Shown here in pieces: positions 8,260-17,800 of a DNA stretch of 64,000 nt. This stretch comes from RGIG995 sp045542115. Its GTDB lineage: Bacteria > Bacillota > Clostridia > Oscillospirales > UBA644. A program made the position numbers and the translations under genes. The DNA is taken from NCBI GenBank assembly GCA_045542115.1, contig JAZQKK010000011.1:53079-117078 (forward strand), given 5' to 3'. How positions within the stretch are numbered: position 1 is the stretch's first letter; each line of letters opens with the position of its first letter. Under the pieces are notes generated by a model, which made no database searches, was not told where the DNA came from, and was given only the letters and a program-made list of their open reading frames with translations.

Positions 8260-8931
8260 ATGACACGAACGAAACTTTGCGACCGCATCTTGCCCGACTA
8301 TACCCGGGGAGAAGAAATATTTAATATGGTCACCCACATCGTAGGGGGCGGCTTTGGAATCCTTGCCCTGGTATTGAGCGTTTTGGTCTCCGCCCTTCGG
8401 GGCGACCCCTGGGGCGTGGTGTCCTGCTCCATTTACGGGGGAACGATGGTGATACTATATACGATGTCCAGCGTTTACCACGGATTGAAAGCGGAATTGC
8501 CGAAAAAGGTAATGCAGGTAATGGACCACTGCACCATCTATTTTCTTATTGCTGGAACCTACACGCCCATTCTGCTTTGCGGTATCCGTCCGGTATCTCC
8601 CTTTGCCGCCTGGGGACTGTTCTCCATCGTTTGGGGCTTTGCCGCCCTGGGAACGGTTTTCACCGCCATTGATTTGAAGAAATACGGAAAATTTGCGATG
8701 GTCTGCTATATCGGAATGGGTTGGAGCGTGGTCCTGGCGGTCAAGCCCACCCTGCAAGCCATCCCGCTGCCGGGTCTTGCCTGGCTCTTGGCCGGAGGCA
8801 TCGCCTACACGGTAGGCGCGGTTTTTTACGGCTTTGGACGAAAATGCCGGTATATCCATTCGGTGTTCCACATTTTCGTGGTGCTGGGCAGTATTTTGCA
8901 ATATATTTGTATTTTGTTTTACGTGATATGA
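8260..8931 (+). CDS. trhA: hemolysin III (PAQR/TrhA) family membrane protein
   Basis: 223 residues with seven hydrophobic segments. The N-terminal 'EEIFNMVTHIVGGGFGILAL', the 'SVYHGLK' segment after the second helix, 'MDHCTIYFLIAGTYTPILL' and the C-terminal 'HSVFHIFVVLGSILQYI' are signatures of the family; the conserved His and Ser/Asp residues form the predicted metal site shared with PAQR receptors. Members in Bacillus and E. coli influence membrane energetics or fluidity; true haemolysis is doubtful. The start is ATG at 8260 with GAAAGGA upstream. It has its own promoter and is followed by a tiny hydrophobic ORF. Confidence 0.9.
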   Translation: MTRTKLCDRILPDYTRGEEIFNMVTHIVGGGFGILALVLSVLVSALRGDPWGVVSCSIYGGTMVILYTMSSVYHGLKAELPKKVMQVMDHCTIYFLIAGTYTPILLCGIRPVSPFAAWGLFSIVWGFAALGTVFTAIDLKKYGKFAMVCYIGMGWSVVLAVKPTLQAIPLPGLAWLLAGGIAYTVGAVFYGFGRKCRYIHSVFHIFVVLGSILQYICILFYVI

Positions 8932-8938
8932 GGTGTCT

Positions 8939-9025
8939 ATGAGATTTTTATACGTATTGTTCTGCCTGTTTGTCGGGACTTTTTACGGCGGGCAGATGAT
9001 TTTCCGGAAATTGCTGCGCAAATAA
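8939..9025 (+). CDS. 28-residue hydrophobic peptide downstream of trhA
   Basis: A short ORF begins seven bases after the trhA stop codon, with GAGGTG just ahead of its ATG. It encodes one hydrophobic segment ('FLYVLFCLFVGTFYGG') followed by a basic tail (RKLLRK), the shape of a single-pass membrane microprotein. A terminator follows after a few bases, so the ORF ends the transcript neatly. Expression has to be shown; it could also be chance coding within the terminator leader. Confidence 0.45.
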   Translation: MRFLYVLFCLFVGTFYGGQMIFRKLLRK

Positions 9026-9031
9026 AAAATT

Positions 9032-9058
9032 CCCCGCCGTTCACGGCGGGGATTTCTT
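9032..9058 (+). terminator. terminator shared by trhA and the converging flavin-reductase-like gene
   Basis: A 9-bp GC-rich stem (9032-9040 with 9043-9051), followed by a T-rich stretch on the plus strand and preceded by an A-run that gives T residues on the minus strand. Confidence 0.8.
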
Positions 9059-9987
9059 TATTTTTTATTTTTTTCTTTGGCCCGTTTATCGTTGATGATT
9101 TTCATATGTTCTTCGGTGATGAGGTCTACGTTGTTTTCCCGGGCCCAGTCCACGCAGCCTTTCAGTACCAGGGGAAGGAATACCCGGGGTACGGCGAGGA
9201 CGGTCATCAACGCTTCGTCGGTGAATTTGATTTTGTCGTCCACCCGGTCGGCGGCGTAACGGACGGATTCCAAGGATGCCTGACGCATCTGCAACAGTTC
9301 TGCCCGCATTCGGGTTTTGCGGTGGAACCAGAAATTTTTGCTGTCCCGGTATCCGTAGTCCACGGGAAGATTGGGAAAGTCTTTGGCTTTTACGCCGTTG
9401 ATGATGGCGTCCCGGTATTTTTTCTTCATCAGAATTTTATCTATCTTCAAGATGAAGTGTGCACCGAATTTGCTGGTAATTCCGTTGAAGTCGTGGTAGG
9501 GGCCGTCGTAGCCGTTCAACTGACCGGGAAGGTCGTTTTCTGCCCCGTCCAGTTCCCGGACCCAGGTACATTCGATGACTTGCATCGCCTCCGACAACAC
9601 CAACGGGCGAGGGTCTTCGGGACGTTCTTCTTGCAGCAGGCTTTGTTCCAGTTTGAAGTTGCATTTCGGCATTTTTTCTTCCGGCTTATCTCCGGGCCAG
9701 GACAGTTTGACCGCCTCTTTGAAATATTTGGGCTCGTCGGTGATAAAATTCAGGGCGCATTTGCCGTTGCGCAAAATATTCTGTGCGGTATTGGAAGAGT
9801 TGCGGCAGCAAAGAAGCATCGCGTAATAGTCTTTCCCCGCCACGTAATAGGGTTGCACCAAAGAATAGGGCCCAAGATTGGTGCTCCCGTCCTCACACAG
9901 GGTGCTGATAATTACGGTAGGCATCGGAAAGAACAACGACGTCTGATAAAAGTTGTCCACGATGCGAAGATTTTCAAAACTGCTCAT
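9058..9987 (-). CDS. flavin reductase-like (FMN-binding split barrel) protein
   Basis: 309 residues. The N-terminal 160 residues resemble the flavoredoxin/flavin reductase split barrel: 'PMPTVIISTLCEDGSTNLGPYSL' style opening shortened here to 'TVIISTLCEDGSTN', then 'AMLLCCRNSSNTAQNILRNG' and 'CALNFITDEPKYFKEAV'. The C-terminal half ('FGAHFILKIDKILMKKKYRD', 'WFHRKTRMRAELLQMRQ') is a helical extension that is not recognised and ends in a lysine-rich tail. It probably binds FMN; the reaction is unknown. An AAGGAG site precedes the ATG at 9987. It lies just downstream of rnpB on the same strand. Confidence 0.7.
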   Translation of the reverse strand: MSSFENLRIVDNFYQTSLFFPMPTVIISTLCEDGSTNLGPYSLVQPYYVAGKDYYAMLLCCRNSSNTAQNILRNGKCALNFITDEPKYFKEAVKLSWPGDKPEEKMPKCNFKLEQSLLQEERPEDPRPLVLSEAMQVIECTWVRELDGAENDLPGQLNGYDGPYHDFNGITSKFGAHFILKIDKILMKKKYRDAIINGVKAKDFPNLPVDYGYRDSKNFWFHRKTRMRAELLQMRQASLESVRYAADRVDDKIKFTDEALMTVLAVPRVFLPLVLKGCVDWARENNVDLITEEHMKIINDKRAKEKNKK

Positions 9988-10014
9988 AAAAAACTCCTTT
10001 CGGGGATAAAAAAA

Positions 10015-10040
10015 TTTTCTTCTTTATTATGTAAACATTT
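10015..10040 (-). repeat. inverted repeat arm at the 3' end of rnpB
   Basis: Exact reverse complement of 10358-10383 over 26 bases. On the minus-strand transcript this arm is followed by seven T, so it looks like the 3' half of an intrinsic terminator whose 5' half is at the other end of the RNA. Confidence 0.8.
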
Positions 10041-10363
10041 CTGTAAGCCGGGTTCTGTGTTATGCGATCATCTATCTCGAATATGCGTTACCGCATATTT
10101 CCAGCTGCCTCTGTACCCCGGACGGGAGACCTGTGGGGTCACATCACGGCATTGCTCCGGATAAGGTTTACACAGCGAGAGACGTTGCCGCCCCTCCGGT
10201 GAGCTCTTACCTCGCCTTTTCACCCTTACCTTGCGGCGGTTGTTTTCTGTTGCACTATCTCGGAAGTCACCTTCGGCGGACGTTATCCGTTATCCTTTCC
10301 CGTGGGAGCCCGGACTTTCCTCAGACATCGCCTTTCGTTTGATGCCCGCGATCGCTCAAAATG
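10035..10363 (-). ncRNA. rnpB: RNase P RNA, bacterial class A
   Basis: The minus strand contains the universal core elements: GAGGAAAGTCCGGGCTCC (P4 5' region), AAGGGTGAAAAGGCG, GTAAGAGCTCACC, and near the 3' end CGAGATAGATGATCGC followed by CAGAACCCGGCTTACAG (P4 3' region). These, with the 330-base length, identify the catalytic RNA that trims tRNA 5' ends. The ORFs that read across this stretch are not real genes. The exact ends are uncertain by some bases. The gene is enclosed in a 26-bp perfect inverted repeat (listed separately) that would extend its P1 helix. Confidence 0.96.
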
Positions 10364-10383
10364 TTTACATAATAAAGAAGAAA
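10358..10383 (-). repeat. inverted repeat arm at the 5' end of rnpB
   Basis: Exact reverse complement of 10015-10040 (26 of 26). It lies directly before the rnpB 5' end on the minus strand and would pair with the 3' arm to lengthen helix P1. Confidence 0.8.
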
Positions 10384-10407
10384 ATGGGTTTTCTGTTTCT
10401 GGGTGGT

Positions 10408-10701
10408 TCAATCGTCAAAGGGATGATTGGGATTCCAGGTCTTTTTTTGTTCGGGGCGTTCTTTCCCGGTGCGGATGCGGTGTTCTTTGATTTTTCCTTT
10501 GACCCAGTTTTTCAGATTGGGAAGGCAGAGAAGAATCCCCACGGCAAAGAAGAGCGGCCCCACGAAAATCAACACGGGAAGGTCGACTTTGACCCCCATC
10601 ACGATCAGAACCACCATCAAAATAAAGGTGAAGGAAAGCACCATCACCGTGCCCGGGGTGATCTCCGCTCCGTGCAGGTCCTGGTTGGGTAATTTGGCCA
10701 C
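10408..10701 (-). CDS. small two-helix membrane protein, function unknown
   Basis: About 97 residues. Two hydrophobic segments ('VMVLSFTFILMVVLIVMG' and 'LPVLIFVGPLFFAVGILLCL') are separated by a short turn, and a basic/charged C-terminal tail of about 35 residues probably faces the cytoplasm. I do not recognise the family. A GTG start at 10701 is chosen because AAAGGAG lies eight bases upstream; the GTG three codons earlier overlaps that site. It may be transcribed together with rnpB, whose 5' end is only about 45 bases downstream. Confidence 0.65.
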   Translation of the reverse strand: MAKLPNQDLHGAEITPGTVMVLSFTFILMVVLIVMGVKVDLPVLIFVGPLFFAVGILLCLPNLKNWVKGKIKEHRIRTGKERPEQKKTWNPNHPFDD

Positions 10702-10832
10702 TAAAAACACTCCTTTTTGAGGGCAAAATCTTCGCTTTTGTTCACAACGCAGATTTTATACGGTAAAAATCCCCTAGAAATCAGCATTATTCACAAAAAT
10801 CAGTTTTTTGTGCAAAAAATCGTCCCAAGTCC

Positions 10833-10861
10833 TTGACAAACCCTTGAACTTGTGATAAAAT
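10833..10861 (+). promoter_or_regulatory. promoter of rpoB-rpoC
   Basis: TTGACA (10833-10838) and TAAAAT (10856-10861), spacing 17. It gives a long leader of about 200 bases before rpoB. The region 10702-11067 carries no other gene; besides this promoter it holds a short hairpin (GCCC...GGGC near 10889-10902) and the dyad listed next. Confidence 0.8.
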
Positions 10862-10926
10862 TGTATATTGCCATAATAGGATAATGGGAGTATGCCCTCT
10901 TTTGGGCAGGCATTTCGGAAAAATCT

Positions 10927-10967
10927 GTCAACGGTGCGGTTTTTTCTGAAAAAAGCCTCCTGTTGAC
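10927..10967 (+). promoter_or_regulatory. nested dyad in the rpoB leader
   Basis: GTCAAC (10927-10932) and GTTGAC (10962-10967) bracket an inner hairpin TTTTTTC/GAAAAAA. The fold could pause or attenuate transcription, or act after transcription. No ligand is suggested by the sequence. Confidence 0.35.
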
Positions 10968-11067
10968 GCCGGCACACACAACGGCGAACCGGTTTTTACC
11001 GGAGCCTATTATAGCACAAAAACGAGAAAAAATCAAGAGTCAAAATTCTGGAATGGAGATGAAGTTG

Positions 11068-14000
11068 ATGTTGGACCCCAAAGAAGTCGGCGCTTTTTAC
11101 GAAAACTTCGGAAAAAGTGAACGCGTAAACTTCGGCAAGCCCAGTCAGAAGTACGAACTTCCCAACCTGATCAACGTCCAGCTGGATTCCTACCGCTGGT
11201 TCGTGGAAGAGGGGATGAAGTCGGTCCTGAAAGATTCGTCGAATATTATTGACCACACCGGTGTGATCCGTTTGGATTATGTGGACTATAAAATCGACGA
11301 GAAGCCCAAATATCCCGTAGAAGAATGCCGGGAGCGGGACGTTACCTTTGCCGCCCCCCTGCACGTCACCTGCCGTCTGACCAACAATCAGACCGGTGAA
11401 ATTCAGGAACAGAGCATTTTCTTCGGTGATTTCCCCCTGATGACCGAAACCGGTACCTTCGTCATCAACGGTGCAGAACGCGTCGTGGTCTCTCAGTTGG
11501 TCCGCTCTCCCGGGATCTATTATACCTTGGAGACCGATAAGATCGGCCACAAGCTGTTCGCCGGTACCGTGATGCCCAACCGCGGTCCCTGGGTGGAATA
11601 CGAGACCGACGCCAATAACGTGCTTTACGTTCGCGTGGATAAGGGTAAGAAATTCCCCGTTACCACGCTGATTCGTGCTTTCGGGATTGAAACCGATGCA
11701 CAAATCAAGGAGACCTTCGGGGAAGACGCCAGCATTCTGGCGACGCTGGACAAGGACGTTTCTCACAACCGTGCCACGGCCCTTGTGGAACTGTACAAGA
11801 AGCTTCGTCCCGGCGAACCTGCCACCGTGGAATCCGCTATTTCCCACATCGACAATCTCTTTTTCAATGAACGTACCTACGACCTGACCCGTGTCGGTCG
11901 CTACAAATATAATAAAAAGGTGGCTCTCTCCGGCCGTATCGTCGGACACGAGCTGTCCCGTCCCGTGGTGGCTCCTCTCACCGGCGAAGTCATCGGGGAT
12001 ATCGGAACCGTGGTATCTTCCGCTCTTGCCAAAGAAATGGAAGCTGCCGGGGTCTGTGAAGTTTACCTGAAATTGGCCGACGAGACCGAACTTCGGGTCT
12101 TCTCCAACGGAATGGTTGATATGAAGAATTTCGTTTCCTTCGACCCGTTGAAGGCCGGGGTAAACGAATGGGTCAAATTCTCCGTTCTCCAAGAAATTTT
12201 GGAAAAATGCGGCGACGACGAAGCGGCACTCGTGGAAGAATGCCGTGCCCGTCTGCCCGAATTGATTCCTTTGACCATCTGTAACGAAGATATCTTCGCT
12301 TCGGTGAACTATTTCATCGGCTTGCAGCACGGTGTTGGCTCCATTGACGATATCGACCATCTGGGCAACCGTCGTATTCGTTCCGTGGGCGAACTGTTGC
12401 AGAATCAAATGCGAATCGGCTTTGCCCGTATGGAACGCTCCGTCCGGGAAAAGATGAATATGCAGAATACCGAAGTGGTCACGCCTCAGAATCTGTTGAA
12501 CACCCGTCCGGTCTCCGCCGCGATTCGGGAATTCTTCGGTTCTTCTCCCCTGTCTCAATTTATGGACCAGACCAACCCCTTGGCGGAACTGACCCATAAA
12601 CGCCGTCTGTCGGCCCTGGGCCCCGGCGGTTTGACCCGTGACCGGGCCGGGATGGAAGTCCGCGACGTGCACTACACCCACTACGGCCGTATGTGCCCCG
12701 TGGAAACCCCCGAAGGACCCAACATCGGTCTGATCTCTTACCTGTCTACCTATGCCCGTATCAACGAATACGGCTTTATCGAAGCTCCCTACCGTCCCGT
12801 GGACAAAGAAACCGGCATCGTTCAGGAAGAAGTGGTCTATATGACCGCTGACTTCGAAGACGGTTTCATCGTGGCTCAGGCTAACGAACCCCTGGACGAA
12901 GAAGGCCGCTTTGTCAACAAGCGGGTTGCCGCCCGTCTGAGAGACGCCATTCTGGAAGTGGAACGGGAACGGGTCGACTATATGGACGTCACCCCCCGGA
13001 TGCTGGTCTCCATCGCTACGGCGATGATCCCCTTCCTGGAACACGACGACGCCGTCCGTGCCTTGATGGGTGCGAACATGCAGCGTCAGGCCGTTCCTCT
13101 GATTCGCACCGAAGCTCCCTTCGTCGGTACCGGTATGGAACATCGGGCTGCCGTGGACTCCGGCGTTTGTATCGTTGCCCGTCAGTCCGGTGTAGTCACC
13201 AAGGTTGACGCCGACGAAATTTATATCCTGGGCGACGACGGAATTTCCCACCGCTACCCCACTGTGAAGTACCTTCGCTCCAACCACGGGACCTGTTTCA
13301 ATCAGCGGGCCATCGTCAACGTGGGCGACCGGATCGAAGCCGGCGACGTGATTGCCGACGGTCCTTCTACCCAGAACGGAGAATTGGCGTTGGGCCGGAA
13401 TATGCTCATCGGCTTTATGACCTGGGAAGGTTACAACTACGAAGACGCCGTCCTTTTGAACGAACGTCTCGTGAAGGAAGATATCTATACTTCCATTCAT
13501 ATTGAAGAATACGAAATCGACGCCAAAGAAACCAAACTCGGGCCCGAAGAAATCACCGCGGACATTCCCGGCGTTTCCAAAGACCTGTTGGCGGACCTGG
13601 ACGAACGGGGTATCATCCGCATCGGTGCGGAAGTGCACTCCGGAGATATCCTGGTCGGTCGCGTTTCTCCCAAGGGCGATGCGGAACAGACCGCGGAAGA
13701 ACGCCTGCTCCGTGCCATCTTCGGCGAAAAGTCCAGAGAAGTCCGGGATACCTCTTTGAAGGTTCCTCACGGAGAATACGGCACGGTCGTTGACGTCAAA
13801 GTATTTACCCGGGAAAATTCCAACGAACTTTCTCCCTCCACCAATATGGTGGTCCGGGTGTATATCGCACAGCGCCGTAAGATCAGCGTGGGCGATAAGA
13901 TGGCCGGCCGCCACGGTAACAAGGGTGTTATCTCCCGGATTCTGCCGGAAGAAGATATGCCTTACCTGCCCGACGGCACGCCGCTGGATATCGTGCTCAA

Positions 14001-14826
14001 CCCCCTGGGCGTTCCTTCCCGTATGAACATCGGCCAGGTGTTGGAAGTCCATCTCGGTATGGCCGCCCGGAAATTGGGTTGGAAGGTAATGACTCCCGTA
14101 TTCGACGGTATTTCCGAAGAAGATATTGTAAAGTGTCTGGATAAAGCCGGATACAACCACGACGGGAAGACCGTTCTTTACGACGGCCGTACCGGTCAGC
14201 CTTTCGAAGGCAACGTCACCGTTGGCGTAATGTATTATCTGAAACTGGCTCACCTGGTTGACGATAAGATTCACGCCCGTTCCACAGGTCCCTACTCTCT
14301 GGTTACCCAGCAGCCTCTGGGCGGGAAAGCTCAGTTCGGCGGTCAGCGGTTCGGGGAAATGGAAGTTTGGGCTCTGGAAGCCTACGGTGCCGCTTACACC
14401 CTGCAAGAAATGCTCACCGTCAAGTCCGACGATACCGTGGGCCGCGTGAAGACCTTCGAATCCATCGTCAAGGGATACAACATTCCCAAGCCCGGTATTC
14501 CCGAATCCTTCAAGGTTCTGGTCAAAGAACTGCAAGCTCTGTGTCTGGACGTGAAGATTCTTGCCAAGGACGGGGAAGAAGTGGATATTACCACCAACTA
14601 CGACGAGGATATGGTAGACGCCCGGATGGCTCTGCCCACCCCCGACGACCTGCCCGCCACCGGCACGAACACCGGCAACTATTTCAGTGAGTTTGAAGAT
14701 GAATTCAGCAACTCCGACGATTCCTTCCTGGACACCCTGGACGTTCCGGAATTGGACGGCGTTGCAGAAGATGAAACCCTCTACGACGGAACCGTTTCCG
14801 GCGAAGATGGGGAAATTCAAGAATAA
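11068..14826 (+). CDS. rpoB: RNA polymerase beta subunit
   Basis: About 1252 residues, close to the Firmicutes length. All conserved blocks are present, including the rifampicin pocket 'SPLSQFMDQTNPLAELTHKR' and 'RRLSALGPGG', and the active-site side 'AGMEVRDVHYTHYGRMCP' and 'GRHGNKGVISRILPEEDMP'. The Asp, His and Ser positions whose changes give rifampicin resistance carry the sensitive-type residues. The start is ambiguous: ATG at 11068 has GGAG nine bases upstream; 11053 and 11059 are alternatives. The C-terminus has an acidic tail. Unusually, rplJ-rplL are not upstream; the gene begins its own transcription unit. Confidence 0.97.
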   Translation: MLDPKEVGAFYENFGKSERVNFGKPSQKYELPNLINVQLDSYRWFVEEGMKSVLKDSSNIIDHTGVIRLDYVDYKIDEKPKYPVEECRERDVTFAAPLHVTCRLTNNQTGEIQEQSIFFGDFPLMTETGTFVINGAERVVVSQLVRSPGIYYTLETDKIGHKLFAGTVMPNRGPWVEYETDANNVLYVRVDKGKKFPVTTLIRAFGIETDAQIKETFGEDASILATLDKDVSHNRATALVELYKKLRPGEPATVESAISHIDNLFFNERTYDLTRVGRYKYNKKVALSGRIVGHELSRPVVAPLTGEVIGDIGTVVSSALAKEMEAAGVCEVYLKLADETELRVFSNGMVDMKNFVSFDPLKAGVNEWVKFSVLQEILEKCGDDEAALVEECRARLPELIPLTICNEDIFASVNYFIGLQHGVGSIDDIDHLGNRRIRSVGELLQNQMRIGFARMERSVREKMNMQNTEVVTPQNLLNTRPVSAAIREFFGSSPLSQFMDQTNPLAELTHKRRLSALGPGGLTRDRAGMEVRDVHYTHYGRMCPVETPEGPNIGLISYLSTYARINEYGFIEAPYRPVDKETGIVQEEVVYMTADFEDGFIVAQANEPLDEEGRFVNKRVAARLRDAILEVERERVDYMDVTPRMLVSIATAMIPFLEHDDAVRALMGANMQRQAVPLIRTEAPFVGTGMEHRAAVDSGVCIVARQSGVVTKVDADEIYILGDDGISHRYPTVKYLRSNHGTCFNQRAIVNVGDRIEAGDVIADGPSTQNGELALGRNMLIGFMTWEGYNYEDAVLLNERLVKEDIYTSIHIEEYEIDAKETKLGPEEITADIPGVSKDLLADLDERGIIRIGAEVHSGDILVGRVSPKGDAEQTAEERLLRAIFGEKSREVRDTSLKVPHGEYGTVVDVKVFTRENSNELSPSTNMVVRVYIAQRRKISVGDKMAGRHGNKGVISRILPEEDMPYLPDGTPLDIVLNPLGVPSRMNIGQVLEVHLGMAARKLGWKVMTPVFDGISEEDIVKCLDKAGYNHDGKTVLYDGRTGQPFEGNVTVGVMYYLKLAHLVDDKIHARSTGPYSLVTQQPLGGKAQFGGQRFGEMEVWALEAYGAAYTLQEMLTVKSDDTVGRVKTFESIVKGYNIPKPGIPESFKVLVKELQALCLDVKILAKDGEEVDITTNYDEDMVDARMALPTPDDLPATGTNTGNYFSEFEDEFSNSDDSFLDTLDVPELDGVAEDETLYDGTVSGEDGEIQE

Positions 14827-14841
14827 GGAGGACGGAACAGT

Positions 14842-17800
14842 ATGAACGAATTTGAATCGATGCACGAAATTCTCGACCTGGATGAACTGACCAACGTTTC
14901 CGCTCCTGAGACCGATCTTCTGGCGCAAGTGACCGAAGACGCCGGCCATCCCCGTCCCCACGACCCCAACAATGAGAGCGATTTCAGTGCAATTAAAATT
15001 GCCCTTGCTTCTCCCGAAAAGATTCGTTCCTGGTCTCACGGGGAAGTAAAGAAACCCGAAACCATCAACTACCGCACCCTCAAACCCGAACGGGAAGGTC
15101 TGTTCTGCGAACGCATCTTCGGGCCTATGAAGGACTGGGAATGTCACTGCGGTAAGTATAAGCGTTTCCGTTATAAAGGAAAAGTCTGTGAACGCTGCGG
15201 CGTTGAAATCACCCGGGCAAAAGTCCGCCGGGAACGGATGGGTCATATCGAATTGGCCTCTCCCGTTTCCCACATCTGGTATTTCAAAGGGATTCCTTCC
15301 CGCATCGGTCAGATGCTGGACATCCAGCCCAAGCAGTTGGAACAGGTCCTGTATTTCGGTGCTTACATCGTAACCGACGTCAACGAAAAGGTCGTCAACG
15401 GTGCGGTGAAGAAAAAGGATATCCTGACCGAAAAGGAATACGCCGAACTGAAAGAAATGTACTACGGCGAAAACGACTTCGTTGCCGATATGGGTGCCGA
15501 AGCCGTGAAGAAGCTGTTGGCGGAAATCGACCTGGACGTTTTGTCCGATGAGATTCGCAACGAATTGGAAGACGCCACCGGCCAAAAGCGGCTGAAATTG
15601 GTCAAGCGTTTGGAAATCGTGGAAGCTTTTCGTCTTTCCGGCAACCGTCCCGAATGGATGATTCTCGACGTACTTCCCGTATGTCCCCCGGACATCCGCC
15701 CGATGGTCCAGCTGGACGGCGGCCGATTCGCCACCTCCGACCTGAACGACCTGTATCGCCGGGTCATCAACCGGAACAACCGTCTGCGGAAGCTGATTGA
15801 ACTGAACGCTCCCCAGATTATTATCCGCAACGAAAAGCGGATGCTACAAGAAGCGGTGGACGCGTTGATTGACAACGGCCGCCGGGGCAAACCCGTCAAC
15901 GGACCCAAAGACCGGGCGTTGAAGTCTCTGTCCGACGTTTTGAAGGGGAAACAGGGTCGTTTCCGTCAGAATCTGTTGGGAAAACGTGTCGACTATTCCG
16001 GCCGTTCGGTTATCGTTGTCGGCCCCGAACTGAAACTGTATCAGTGCGGTCTGCCCAAAGAAATGGCTCTGGAACTGTTCAAGCCCTTCGTGATGAAGCG
16101 TTTGACCGAGTTGGGCGTGGTCAACAACATCAAATCCGCAAAGAAGGCCGTGGAACGGAGCGAAACCGCCGTTTGGGACGCTCTGGAAACGGTCATCAAA
16201 GAATATCCCGTAATGCTCAACCGTGCTCCCACCCTGCACCGTCTGGGTATCCAGGCTTTTGAACCCGTGCTGGTGGAAGGCCGTGCTTTGAAATTGCACC
16301 CCCTGGTATGTACCGCATTTAACGCCGACTTCGACGGTGACCAGATGGCAGTTCACGTACCTCTGTCCGCGGAAGCTCAGGCGGAAGCCCGCTTCCTGAT
16401 GCTCTCTGCCAATAACCTGCTCCGTCCTCAGGACGGGAACCCCGTTACCGTTCCCACCCAGGATATGATTCTCGGTTCGTATTATCTGACCATTGTGGAC
16501 GAAAACGAACTGGGTGCAGGCAAGTGCTTCGTCAACGCCGAAGAAGCCCGCCGGGCCTACGATGCCGGCGCCATCCAACTTCACGCTCCCATTAAAGTCC
16601 GCGTGACCAAGGAAATCAACGGCGAAGTCCGGACCGGACTGATTGACTGCACGATGGGGCAGCTGCTCTTCAACGAAACCATTCCTCAGGACCTGCGTTT
16701 CGTGGACCGCAACGACCCCGAACACGCCCTGGATTTGGAAGTTACTTTCCTTGTCACCAAGAAAGAATTGGGCAAAATCATCAATCGTTGTATCCGTGTT
16801 CACGGCATTACCGAAACGGCCGTGGTTCTGGATAACATTAAGGCATACGGCTACAAGTACTCCACCGTGGGCGCCATCACCATTTCCGTTGCGGATATGA
16901 AAGTGCCCCCCGCCAAGTACGAATTGGTTGCCGAAGCCGACAAGACCGTTGAAGGAATCACCCGGAACTTCAAGCGCGGCTTGATTTCCGAAGACGAACG
17001 GTACGAACAAGTGGTCTCCGTGTGGAGTGAAACCACCGCCAAGGTTACGGAAGTTCTCTCCGGCTACCTTGACAAATTCAACCCCGTCAAAATGATGCAG
17101 CACTCCGGTGCCCGCGGTAACATTGACCAGATTAAACAGCTGTGCGGTATGCGTGGTCTGATGGCCAATACCTCCGGTAAGACCATTGACATTCCTATCC
17201 GCGCCAACTTCCGTGAAGGTCTGAACGTTCTGGACTACTTTATTTCTTCCAGAGGTGCCCGTAAGGGTCAGGCCGACACCGCTCTGAAAACCGCCGACTC
17301 CGGGTACTTGACCCGCCGTCTGGTAGACGTTTCCCAGGATATCATCATCCGGGAAGACGACTGTGGTTCCGACGAAGGTATCTGGGTTACCGAAATCGCC
17401 GAAGGCGATGAACGTATCGAATCCTTGCAGTCCCGTTTGATGGGCCGTTTCCCCGTGGACGACATCGTCCATCCCGAAACCGGCGAAGTCATCGTCTCCA
17501 AGGACCGCTATATCAACGAATTCGACGCCGAAGCCATCGTGAAGGCCGGCATTACGAAGGTAAAGCTCCGCTCCGTTCTCACCTGTAACTGCCGTTACGG
17601 GGTCTGTGCGAAGTGCTACGGAATGAACCTTGCCACCAGTGACGTAGTCAACGTCGGGGAAGCGGTCGGTATTATCGCCGCTCAGTCCATCGGGGAACCC
17701 GGTACCCAGTTGACGATGCGTACCTTCCATACCGGTGGTGTTGCTTCTACCGCAGATATTACCCAAGGTCTTCCCCGCGTTCAGGAACTGTTTGAAGCCC

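Noticed and set aside
10133..10692. Open reading frames on the plus strand across rnpB and its flank
   Set aside because: They run over the conserved RNase P RNA core and the minus-strand small membrane protein gene, with no ribosome binding sites.
10862..11067. L10(L12)-type ribosomal protein leader before rpoB
   Set aside because: rplJ and rplL are absent and the characteristic leader folds were not recognisable.
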